NCBI GenBank assembly: GCA_001771935.1
Contig: MERD01000041.1
Span: 1-32,713, forward strand
Source of the DNA: Betaproteobacteria bacterium RIFCSPLOWO2_02_FULL_67_26
GTDB taxonomy: Bacteria > Pseudomonadota > Gammaproteobacteria > Burkholderiales > SG8-41
Length of the DNA stretch: 32,713 nucleotides
Direction: 5' to 3'
Shown: positions 19,129 to 25,110 of the stretch, one piece after another
How positions within the stretch are numbered: position 1 is the first letter of the stretch
Layout: every line of letters begins with the position of its first letter
The notes under the pieces: generated by a model
Databases searched by the model: none
What the model was told of the DNA's origin: nothing
What the model saw: only the letters and a program-made list of their open reading frames with translations
Program-made: the position numbers and the translations under genes

Positions 19129-19848
19129 ATGAATGTGCAAGCATCCGGAGTCAGAGCGCTCATCTTTGATGTATTCGGAACCGTGGTGGACTGGCACGGC
19201 TCGGTCGCGCGCGAGGTGCGCGGGCTGGCGAAGGCGAAAGGGCTGCGCGTCAACGCGGTGAAATTCGCCAAGGCGTGGCGCGCGGGCTACCGGCCGGCGA
19301 TGGACCGCGTGCTGCGCGGCGAGGCGCCGTTCGAGAAGATCGACATCATCCACCGCGCGATCCTCGAGGACGTGCTGAAGCAGTTCAAGGTCGCGACGCT
19401 CACGGAGGAGGAGAAGGCGCACCTCAACCTGGTGTGGCACCGCCTGAAGCCGTGGCCCGACACGGTGCGCGGGCTGAAGCGCCTCAAGTCGAAGTTCGTC
19501 ATTGCGACGCTCTCCAACGGCAACACCAGCCTGCTCGTGAACATGGCGAAGCACGGCGGGCTGCCGTGGGACTGCGTGTTTTCCTCCGATACCTTCAAGC
19601 TCTTCAAGCCCGACCCCGGGATGTACCTCGGCGCGGCGGGCATGCTGGATGTGAAGCCGGAGGAAGTGATGATGGTCGCCGCCCACAAGGCCGACCTGCG
19701 CGCGGCGGCGAAGTGCGGGCTGAAGACCGCCTTCGTCAAGCGCCCGCTCGAGCACGGCCGCAGCGGCACGCCCGACCTCGCCTCCGAGCCCGAATTCACC
19801 GTGAACGCGGAGAGCTTCCTCGACTTGGCCGATCAGCTCGGTTGCTGA
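19129..19848 (+). CDS. HAD-superfamily hydrolase, haloacid dehalogenase type II-like
   Basis: 239 residues from the ATG at 19129 (GGAGA upstream). A GTG 11 codons earlier lies inside the repeat and is rejected. HAD motifs: nucleophile Asp in LIFDVFGTVVDW, the Arg in KAWRAGYRP, motif II Ser in ATLSNGNTS, motif III Lys in FKLFKPDPGMY and the acidic motif in VMMVAAHKADLRAA. The DxFGT plus SNG pattern matches 2-haloacid dehalogenases, which hydrolyse the C-halogen bond via an aspartyl ester. The Ser and Asn of the type enzymes near motif IV are Ala and His here, so dehalogenase activity is uncertain and phosphatase-like activity is possible. Last gene of the plus-strand run before a bidirectional terminator. 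Confidence 0.85.
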   Translation: MNVQASGVRALIFDVFGTVVDWHGSVAREVRGLAKAKGLRVNAVKFAKAWRAGYRPAMDRVLRGEAPFEKIDIIHRAILEDVLKQFKVATLTEEEKAHLNLVWHRLKPWPDTVRGLKRLKSKFVIATLSNGNTSLLVNMAKHGGLPWDCVFSSDTFKLFKPDPGMYLGAAGMLDVKPEEVMMVAAHKADLRAAAKCGLKTAFVKRPLEHGRSGTPDLASEPEFTVNAESFLDLADQLGC

Positions 19849-19868
19849 AACGCCGAACCGAAAATTAG

Positions 19869-19890
19869 AAAAGGTGTCAGGAACCTTTTT
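19869..19890. terminator. Bidirectional terminator hairpin between the HAD gene and chrB
   Basis: AAAAGGT (19869-19875) and ACCTTTT (19883-19889) form a stem around a 7-base loop (GTCAGGA). A-runs on the left and T-runs on the right give U-tracts in both directions. The position between convergent genes, 20 bases after the HAD stop and 3 bases after the chrB stop, fits a shared terminator. Confidence 0.65.
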
Positions 19891-19892
19891 GC

Positions 19893-20843
19893 CTATGTGG
19901 GACTTTTCTGCGCGTAAGCCGAGTAGAAGAAATCGAAGACTTTGCTTGCTTCCAGGGCCACGCCGTCATCGCCTCGCGCTTTCGCCTTGATTCCCCGGAG
20001 CATCGTCTCGAGCCCCTTGGCGTCCGCAACCGGGATGCCTCCTGCGTCGAGAAAATGAACGGCGTGGCCGATTGACGCGAGCGCCGGGTCGTCATCGAGG
20101 CCAAAGCTCGCCAGCAGCACCTCGAAGGTCACGCGACCGTCGACGTGCGTGAACGGGGCGCCGTCGAAATCGAAGCCTACGGATCCCTTGGGGCGGTCGC
20201 GCGGGCGAACGATCCAGGAGAATTTCGCATTCCTGTCGATGAAGCGCTTGATGAGCCAGGCGCTGGCGAGGCGGTCCACCCAGAGATCCTTGCGCGTGGC
20301 CCAGGTGCGATTTCGGTACTTTGCAGGATCCAGCCGCGTGATCTTTCGCTTTGCGGAATGCGGCTCGCCCGGGGATCGCAGCTCTTGCGCTTCGCGCTCG
20401 AGGGCTGCCATGGCGTCCTTGGCCTGCAACTGCGCCTGGCCGGCGAAAAAATCGATCGCGGCCAGATCCTCCAGGGACCCGCGCAGGCGCTGGACTACGG
20501 TATCCGCCTTGCGCTTTCCGAGCCGCCCCAGGGTCGCCCTGGCGGCGCCTATCTTCCGGACCAGCTCTCCGTATTCCCGGCTGCGGTCGAATAGCGCGCG
20601 GACGTGCTCGACCTGGGCGGGAGCTCTCAGGTTCAGCTCCACGGTCATCGCAAATCCGCCCGCTGACTTGAGCTCCGACTCCGCTTCGGCCAGCGCCGCG
20701 GCCTGGGGCGCCCCGATCGGCAGGACATAGACGCCGTCGCGCAGCACCCCGCACCCCGTTTGCTTCAACGCCCGCCACAGCCGCATGCGCAGGGTCGAGT
20801 TTCCCGTGGGGAGGCTTGTCATCAATGCCAGAAATTCAGACAT
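19893..20843 (-). CDS. chrB: Chromate resistance regulator ChrB
   Basis: 316 residues, typical of full-length ChrB. The N-terminal part (about 15-160) has a winged-helix-like opening (STLRMRLWRALKQTGCGVL then LRDGVYVLP) as in PaaX-like regulators. A helical region follows, then the ChrB_C domain from about 183 (RKDLWVDRLASAWLIKRFI, with FTHVDGRVTFEVLL and a C-terminal FDFFYSAYA). In known systems ChrB is a chromate-responsive regulator or accessory factor for the ChrA exporter. No chrA is adjacent: the divergent genes encode a MATE exporter, a lipoprotein and a rhodanese protein with its own ChrB_C domain. ATG start preceded by GAAAGG. It probably regulates the divergent promoter; this is inferred from position. 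Confidence 0.88.
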   Translation of the reverse strand: MSEFLALMTSLPTGNSTLRMRLWRALKQTGCGVLRDGVYVLPIGAPQAAALAEAESELKSAGGFAMTVELNLRAPAQVEHVRALFDRSREYGELVRKIGAARATLGRLGKRKADTVVQRLRGSLEDLAAIDFFAGQAQLQAKDAMAALEREAQELRSPGEPHSAKRKITRLDPAKYRNRTWATRKDLWVDRLASAWLIKRFIDRNAKFSWIVRPRDRPKGSVGFDFDGAPFTHVDGRVTFEVLLASFGLDDDPALASIGHAVHFLDAGGIPVADAKGLETMLRGIKAKARGDDGVALEASKVFDFFYSAYAQKSPT

Positions 20844-20946
20844 AAAGGCCTTTCGATTCAGGAAATTGGCAATTCGATTCCGGTAGCGGCGAGAGGGCCG
20901 GGGAGGCGCGGGTGCGAGGGGGTCAGAAGGTCATTCATAATTGGTG
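20844..20946. other. Divergent intergenic stretch upstream of chrB
   Basis: No gene, repeat or convincing promoter is seen in this part of the chrB/MATE gap. It is GC-rich near 20890-20930 and turns AT-rich towards 20940. A minus-strand promoter for chrB must lie here or overlap the MATE promoter, but no good -35/-10 pair is visible by eye. Confidence 0.4.
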
Positions 20947-20983
20947 TTGACATTATCACATATCAGTTATATTGTGCACACAA
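20947..20983 (+). promoter_or_regulatory. Sigma70-like promoter of the MATE operon with overlapping dyad operator
   Basis: A perfect -35 TTGACA (20947-20952) is followed after 17 bases by TATTGT (20970-20975); TATATT (20968-20973) is an alternative -10 with a 15-base spacer. The dyad TTGTG-CA-CACAA (20972-20983) overlaps the -10 and the expected transcription start near 20982, an ideal place for a repressor. This AT-rich island contrasts with the GC-rich surroundings. The divergent ChrB is the natural candidate to bind it; no binding site is known to me for this subtype. Confidence 0.6.
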
Positions 20984-21108
20984 CTTGTAGGCGGGATCTG
21001 CCAAACGGCAAGGTCAGGCCTAGCCGGGTCGAATCGCAGACACCCGGTCCGAAAAGACGATTCCGTCTCAAGCGCTGCTCCGATTCCCTCCGGGGAAGGA
21101 GTATGTGT
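20984..21108 (+). ncRNA. Structured 5' leader of the MATE gene, candidate cis-regulatory RNA
   Basis: About 125 bases between the predicted transcript start and the MATE ATG fold into four successive hairpins. H1 (20995-21015): GATCTGCC with GGCA, a bulged A and GGTC, loop AAAC. H2 (21023-21048): CCGGGT with ACCCGG. H3 (21055-21068): AGACG-ATTC-CGTCT. H4 (21078-21101): CTCC-(GA)-TTCCC, loop TCCG, GGGAA-GGAG. H4 is closed by C-G around TCCG, a UNCG-type tetraloop, and its 3' arm is the Shine-Dalgarno of the gene. CGATTCC occurs in both H3 and H4 and is complementary to GGAATCG at 21118-21124 in the coding region, allowing an alternative fold that opens the ribosome site. I do not recognise a known riboswitch class. 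Confidence 0.5.
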
Positions 21109-22533
21109 ATGAGCAACGGAATCGCTTCAATCCCTCTCGCAGTCGCCCCGGCCGCGCCGGCGCGTCCCATCGCGCCGCGAACGAAAATGCTGCTCGAGGC
21201 GCCGATCCTGCCGGCGCTCCTGCGCTTGGCGGCCCCCAATGTGCTCAACTTGCTGGCGTTCGTCGGATTGATCACGTTCGACGGATTGTTCGTCGGGCGC
21301 CTCGGCCCCGATGCTTTGGCCGGCATTTCGCTCGTCTTTCCGTGGGTGATGCTCATGCAGCATGCCGCGGCGAGCGGCATGGGAGGCGCCGTCTCGTCGG
21401 CGGTAGCACGCGCGCTCGGCGCCGGGCAGAAGGCGCGAGCGAACGATCTGGCCACGCATGCAGTTTGGCTGGCGCTGATGCTGTCGGCGTCATTCTCATT
21501 TCTCATGCTGCTGGCGGGCCCGCTTTTCTACCGATGGATGGGCGGGCACGGAGCGGTACTTGAAGCGGCCATCGCCTATTCGAACGTGGCGTTCGGCGGC
21601 GCGCTGTCGATCTGGATGCTCAACCTGCTCTGCAACGTCGTTCGCGGAACCGGGAACATGGGATTGCCCGCCACGGTGATTGTCGTATGCGTGCTTGGCC
21701 ACGTTGTCATCTCCCCGCTGTTGATCTTTGGGCTGGGGCCGATTCCAGCGCTCGGGCCGGCGGGTGCCGGATGGGGCCTGGTGACCTCGTTCGGCGCGGG
21801 AAGCATCTTCCTGCTTGCCTATCTTCGCAACGCGAGATCGCTCGTCACATTGTCTTTTCGCGGGATACGTTTTCAGTGGGGACTCCTGGGCGAGTTCTTC
21901 CGCGTCGGTATACCCGGAATGCTCAACGTGGCGATCACGAACGTAACCGTAATCGCTCTGACCGGCGTGGCGGGCCACCTGGGCCGGGATACGGCGATCG
22001 CTTATGCGATGGGTGCGCGGCTGGAATACATCATCATTCCCCTGGGATTCGGCATCGGCACCGGAATCGTTGCCCTGATTGGAACGAACTGGGGCGCAAG
22101 GCAATACGCCCGCGCCCGAGCCATCGCTTGGTCGGGCGGCGCAGTTGCCGCCGCATTCTGCGGTGCAGTCGGTTTGTTTTTTGCGCTATTCCCACGGTTG
22201 TGGATGAGCATCTTCACGATCGACGAGGAAATCGTTCGCATCGGTGTTTCCTATCTGCAGATCGTCGGGCCCGCCTACGCTCTGTACGGATTCGGGATCG
22301 GACTCTATTTCGCGTGCCAGGGATACGGCAAATTGGTGCTTGCGGTGGTTGCGAACGGCATCAGGTTTCTGGTTGCCGCGGGAGGGGGCTTCATCGCGGT
22401 GTTCTGGATGGAGGCCGGTACAGCGGGGATTTTTGCGGCGATTGCATTGGGGTTCGTCGCCTATGCCGGGCTTACGAGCCTTGCACTGTCGCGATTCAAG
22501 GTCACTACACCGGCCACAGGGAGCGGCTCATGA
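21109..22533 (+). CDS. MATE family multidrug/metabolite efflux transporter
   Basis: An inner-membrane antiporter, driven by Na+ or H+, that exports cationic drugs or metabolites. 474 residues from the ATG at 21109, seven bases after GGAAGGAG; an ATG two codons earlier sits too close to that site. The frame is open back to 20941, but the promoter and leader occupy that part. About twelve hydrophobic segments are visible, starting with LRLAAPNVLNLLAFVGLITFDGLFVGRLGPDALAGIS, which has the usual MATE TM1-2 pattern (in part: FDGLFVGRLGPDALAGIS). The second half repeats this (FFRVGIPGMLNVAITNVTVIAL). The gene is visibly less GC-rich than its neighbours, suggesting transfer. The stop overlaps the lipoprotein start (ATGA). 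It stands where ChrA would be expected beside ChrB. Confidence 0.93.
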   Translation: MSNGIASIPLAVAPAAPARPIAPRTKMLLEAPILPALLRLAAPNVLNLLAFVGLITFDGLFVGRLGPDALAGISLVFPWVMLMQHAAASGMGGAVSSAVARALGAGQKARANDLATHAVWLALMLSASFSFLMLLAGPLFYRWMGGHGAVLEAAIAYSNVAFGGALSIWMLNLLCNVVRGTGNMGLPATVIVVCVLGHVVISPLLIFGLGPIPALGPAGAGWGLVTSFGAGSIFLLAYLRNARSLVTLSFRGIRFQWGLLGEFFRVGIPGMLNVAITNVTVIALTGVAGHLGRDTAIAYAMGARLEYIIIPLGFGIGTGIVALIGTNWGARQYARARAIAWSGGAVAAAFCGAVGLFFALFPRLWMSIFTIDEEIVRIGVSYLQIVGPAYALYGFGIGLYFACQGYGKLVLAVVANGIRFLVAAGGGFIAVFWMEAGTAGIFAAIALGFVAYAGLTSLALSRFKVTTPATGSGS

Positions 22534-23168
22534 ATAATCGAATCATCATTGCCTGCATTTGGTGGATCATGATCTTTGCGGCGGTCGTAATGACGGGTTG
22601 CGGCTCCGGAAGTGGTCCGGCGCAAGGCAAGGCGACAGTCCGAGCCGCCAACGTCGATGTTCAGCTTGACGGTATCCGCGTCCGGCGGGATGAAGCACGA
22701 AACAGAATCTGGCTGCTGGGTCTCGACGACGTGCGCGTCTACGATGCCGGGAGCAAGCGGCTGATAAGGAAAGTGGCGTTGCCGGGCTGGTCCATGGCCC
22801 GATTCACCTGCGCCCCCGACATGGTCCTGGACGGCTCGGGCTCGGCAATTGTTTCCAGCAACGTGCTGGCGAGATTTTGGCGGATCGATGCGGACAGTTT
22901 CGAAGCGCAGGCGCACGACATCAGACTGGAGGGACGGGAGCAGTGGGATGTCGGGTTTGGCGCGCTGGCGGTCGCCGGCGACGAGAGTCTTTACGCTTTG
23001 ACTGCGACAGGGGGATCGCTGTGGAAAATCGACATCGCCAGAGCCAGTGCCAGTCTGATCGAGCTCGAGGGTCCCCCGTTGAGAGGGTGCGCCTTTACGC
23101 CCCAATTTCTGAAGGACTTTGAAAGGAGCCGGAAACCATGGACGCGTCCATCACTGCAACAGAACTGA
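22530..23168 (+). CDS. Hypothetical lipoprotein in the ChrB/MATE cassette
   Basis: 212 residues; the start ATG overlaps the MATE stop as ATGA, indicating translational coupling. The N-terminus has a lipoprotein signal: MNNR, a hydrophobic stretch IIIACIWWIMIFAAVV and the lipobox MTGC, with Ser/Gly after the Cys. The mature part has beta-rich segments that resemble propeller or YVTN/NHL-like blades (VRRDEARNRIWLLGLDDVRV, then SLYALTATGGSLWKIDI), too few for a whole propeller. I do not recognise the family. Its 3' end overlaps the next gene by 31 bases, so the last 10 residues share DNA with the rhodanese-ChrB_C start. It is presumably a periplasmic partner of the MATE pump or a sensor; that is inferred from the operon. 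Confidence 0.75.
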   Translation: MNNRIIIACIWWIMIFAAVVMTGCGSGSGPAQGKATVRAANVDVQLDGIRVRRDEARNRIWLLGLDDVRVYDAGSKRLIRKVALPGWSMARFTCAPDMVLDGSGSAIVSSNVLARFWRIDADSFEAQAHDIRLEGREQWDVGFGALAVAGDESLYALTATGGSLWKIDIARASASLIELEGPPLRGCAFTPQFLKDFERSRKPWTRPSLQQN

Positions 23169-23938
23169 AATCCGCTCAGGCGGGCAAGCATTCGCCGCTG
23201 CTTATCGATGTTCGCCGCACGCCCGCGTTCCGCTCGGCGCCTGACATGGCCGCCGGTGCGCTGCGGCGCGATCCGGGGGCTGTTGCCGCGTGGGCGAAGG
23301 CGCTGCCGCGCGCAGCCAGCGTCGTCACCTATTGCGTGCACGGCCACGATGTGAGCCAGGGTGCGGCGCAGGCGCTGCTGGAGCTCGGCATCGCCGCGCG
23401 CTATCTGGAGGGCGGACTGGAGGAGGGCTGGAAAGCGGCCGGCGGCGAGTTGATGGGCAAGCCGAAGGAATCGCCAACGCGCTGGGTCACGCGCGAGCGG
23501 CCGAAGATCGACCGCATCGCCTGCCCGTGGCTCGTCACGCGCTTCGTGGACCCCGAGGCCGAGTTTCTCTACGTCCCGAACAAGGAAGTGCTGGGGGCGG
23601 CGAAGGAGAAAGAGGCCATTCCCTACGACGTGCCGGACGTGCACTTCTCGCACGACGGCGAGCTGTGCAGCTTCGATACCTTCCTCAAGACCTACCGGCT
23701 CGCGGGCGACCCGGCGCTGGCCCAGCTCGCAGTGATCGTCCGCGGCGCCGACACCGCGCGGTTGCAACTCGCTCCGCAGTCGGCAGGACTGCTCGCGGTC
23801 TCACTCGGCCTGTCCCGCAACTTCAAGGACGATCACGAGATGTTGACGCACGGGATGGTGATGTACGACGCGCTCTACGCGTGGTGCAAGGAGGGGCAGG
23901 ACGAGACGCACACCTGGAATCCTGCCGTGTATCGGTGA
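23138..23938 (+). CDS. Rhodanese-ChrB_C fusion, chromate resistance-associated protein
   Basis: 266 residues, ATG with AAAGGAG nine bases upstream. The N-terminal rhodanese domain (about 1-105) begins LLIDVRRTPAFRSAPD and carries the sulfur-transfer Cys66 in VVTYCVHGHDVSQGAAQAL. The C-terminal ChrB_C domain (about 116-260) has DRIACPWLVTRFVDPEAEFL, VHFSHDGELCSFDTFLKTY and DHEMLTHGMVMYDALYAWC. The fusion is known as a chromate-resistance-associated architecture; its chemistry is not settled, but a rhodanese could handle sulfane sulfur when chromate interferes with sulfur metabolism. ChrB, on the other side of the cassette, carries a related C-terminal domain. The stop codon lies within a mirrored heptamer tract shared with fur. 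Confidence 0.88.
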   Translation: MDASITATELKSAQAGKHSPLLIDVRRTPAFRSAPDMAAGALRRDPGAVAAWAKALPRAASVVTYCVHGHDVSQGAAQALLELGIAARYLEGGLEEGWKAAGGELMGKPKESPTRWVTRERPKIDRIACPWLVTRFVDPEAEFLYVPNKEVLGAAKEKEAIPYDVPDVHFSHDGELCSFDTFLKTYRLAGDPALAQLAVIVRGADTARLQLAPQSAGLLAVSLGLSRNFKDDHEMLTHGMVMYDALYAWCKEGQDETHTWNPAVYR

Positions 23939-23968
23939 CCGGTGACCGGTCACCCGTCACGAGTCACG
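23934..23968. repeat. Mirrored 7-bp tandem repeat holding the stops of two convergent genes
   Basis: Units in register: GGTGACC (23934), GGTGACC (23941), then with orientation reversed GGTCACC (23948), CGTCACG (23955), AGTCACG (23962). The two halves are near-perfect inverted repeats of about 14 bases centred at 23947/23948, so a hairpin forms. The plus-strand stop TGA (23936-23938) comes from the first unit, and the fur stop (23959-23957 on the minus strand) from an inverted unit. The last four Fur residues (SRDS) are encoded in the tract. Confidence 0.85.
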
Positions 23969-24391
23969 GCTCTTATGGGGACAGTTCGTCCGCGTGCAGT
24001 CCGCGTAGATTTGCAGCGAATGATCGTGGATCCTGAAGCCGCGGTCCTTCGCGATCTTGTCCTGCCGTTTCTCGATCTCGGCGTCGAAGAATTCCTCGAC
24101 GCGCCCGCACTGCACGCACACCAGGTGGTCGTGGTGGCCGCCCTGGTTCAGCTCGAATACCGCCTTGCCGGTTTCGAAGTGGTGGCGGATCAGGAGCCCC
24201 GCCTGCTCGAACTGGGTGAGCACGCGGTAGACCGTCGCGAGCCCCGTGTCGGTGCCGTCCTTGGACAGCGTCTTGTAGACATCCTCGGCGGAGAGGTGAC
24301 GCACCGGGCTCTTCTCGAACAACTCCAGTATGCGCAGGCGCGGCAGCGTCGCCTTGAGGCCTATCGTCTTGAGATCATTGGGCGAACTCAC
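23957..24391 (-). CDS. fur: Ferric uptake regulator Fur
   Basis: Fe2+-dependent repressor of iron uptake genes. 144 residues. The winged helix covers about 1-82 ([19 protein letters not shown], with the recognition region [19 protein letters not shown]). The dimerisation domain holds the metal motif H86-H87-D88-H89, Cys92-x-x-Cys95, and a second Cys pair at 132 and 137 (CTRTNC), consistent with a structural zinc site. The final residues SRDS are encoded by the heptamer tract and lie outside the conserved fold. Divergent from bamE, the common betaproteobacterial arrangement. Confidence 0.97.
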   Translation of the reverse strand: MSSPNDLKTIGLKATLPRLRILELFEKSPVRHLSAEDVYKTLSKDGTDTGLATVYRVLTQFEQAGLLIRHHFETGKAVFELNQGGHHDHLVCVQCGRVEEFFDAEIEKRQDKIAKDRGFRIHDHSLQIYADCTRTNCPHKSRDS

Positions 24392-24437
24392 GGCCGGTTT
24401 CTTTCAATGCGCCTGTCGGAATGGTCGAGCGTCGGTT

Positions 24438-24466
24438 ATCATATTCGTATTTCACTACCTTGGAAA
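24438..24466 (-). promoter_or_regulatory. Candidate sigma70 promoter for fur in the fur/bamE divergent region
   Basis: On the minus strand TTTCCA (24466-24461) and TATGAT (24443-24438) are separated by 17 bases, about 47 bases upstream of the fur ATG. On the plus strand TATCAT (24437-24442) overlaps the same spot and may serve bamE, though its -35 is poor. The AT-rich tract at 24435-24455 is not a good match to the 19-bp Fur box. Confidence 0.4.
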
Positions 24467-24530
24467 CCGCGTCCGGAGCGGCGATTGCCGCTGCTGCGCC
24501 GCGCGAGAAAGCCGCCAGGATTTTCCCGAG

Positions 24531-25085
24531 ATGAAAGCCCGCGCCGTCATGATTCTCGCCCTGTTCCTGGTCGGCTGCCGGCAAATGCCGGCTCTGCCCG
24601 CGATTACCACTCCGTACAAGATGGACATTCAGCAGGGCAACCTCGTCACGCAGGAGATGATCTCCAAGCTCCAGCCGGGGATGACGCGCAACCAGGTGCG
24701 CTTCGCTCTCGGCACGCCGCTGGTGGTCGATCCGTTCCGCACCGACCGCTGGGACTACGTCTTTCTTTATCAGAAGGCGGGCGTGGTGACGGAACACCGC
24801 AAGATCGCGGTCATATTCAAGGACGACAAGCTGTTGCGGATCGAGGGCGACGTGGTGCCCGCCGCGCCCGGCAGTGCCGCGCCCGCCGGCGCGAAGGCAG
24901 ACAAGCCGCCTGCGGCGACGGACAAGCCCGGTCCGGTTCCGCCGGTTGCGTCCACGGGAGCGGGGCAAGAGGGCGAGCAGGGGAAACCCCCGGCGGAGAA
25001 ACCGGTGGCGGAAAAGCCAGCGGCGGAGAAACCAGCGGAGGAGCCCGGTTTTTTCGGGCGCATGCTGGAGATGCTGGGATTCTAG
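24531..25085 (+). CDS. bamE: Outer membrane assembly lipoprotein BamE, with extended C-terminal tail
   Basis: A component of the beta-barrel assembly machine at the inner face of the outer membrane. 184 residues from the ATG at 24531. The lipoprotein signal is MKARAVMILALFLVGC, with Cys16 as lipid anchor. The BamE (SmpA/OmlA) domain covers about 35-105: LVTQEMISKLQPGMTRNQV and LGTPLVVDPFRTDRWDYVF are hallmark stretches. E. coli BamE ends near this point. Here an Ala/Pro/Lys-rich tail of about 70 residues follows, including repeated EKPxAEKP units, and it finishes with a short amphipathic end (PGFFGRMLEMLGF). Extended tails occur in betaproteobacterial homologues. Followed after 25 bases by dapB. 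Confidence 0.95.
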   Translation: MKARAVMILALFLVGCRQMPALPAITTPYKMDIQQGNLVTQEMISKLQPGMTRNQVRFALGTPLVVDPFRTDRWDYVFLYQKAGVVTEHRKIAVIFKDDKLLRIEGDVVPAAPGSAAPAGAKADKPPAATDKPGPVPPVASTGAGQEGEQGKPPAEKPVAEKPAAEKPAEEPGFFGRMLEMLGF

Positions 25086-25110
25086 AGTAAACAGGGATAG
25101 TTTCCGGGAC

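Noticed and set aside
20941-21108. In-frame upstream extension of the MATE protein from a TTG at 20941
   Set aside because: It would run through the promoter and a strongly folded leader, adds non-MATE residues, and the ATG at 21109 has a strong ribosome site.
20984-21108. Known c-di-GMP-I, ykkC/guanidine, yybP or TPP riboswitch in the MATE leader
   Set aside because: Consensus elements such as GGGACGCAAAGCC, CTGAGA or ACGR cores were looked for and not found; a covariance-model search would be needed to settle it.
24430-24455. Fur box autoregulating fur
   Set aside because: The AT-rich tract matches the 19-bp consensus at only about seven positions in the best alignment I tried.
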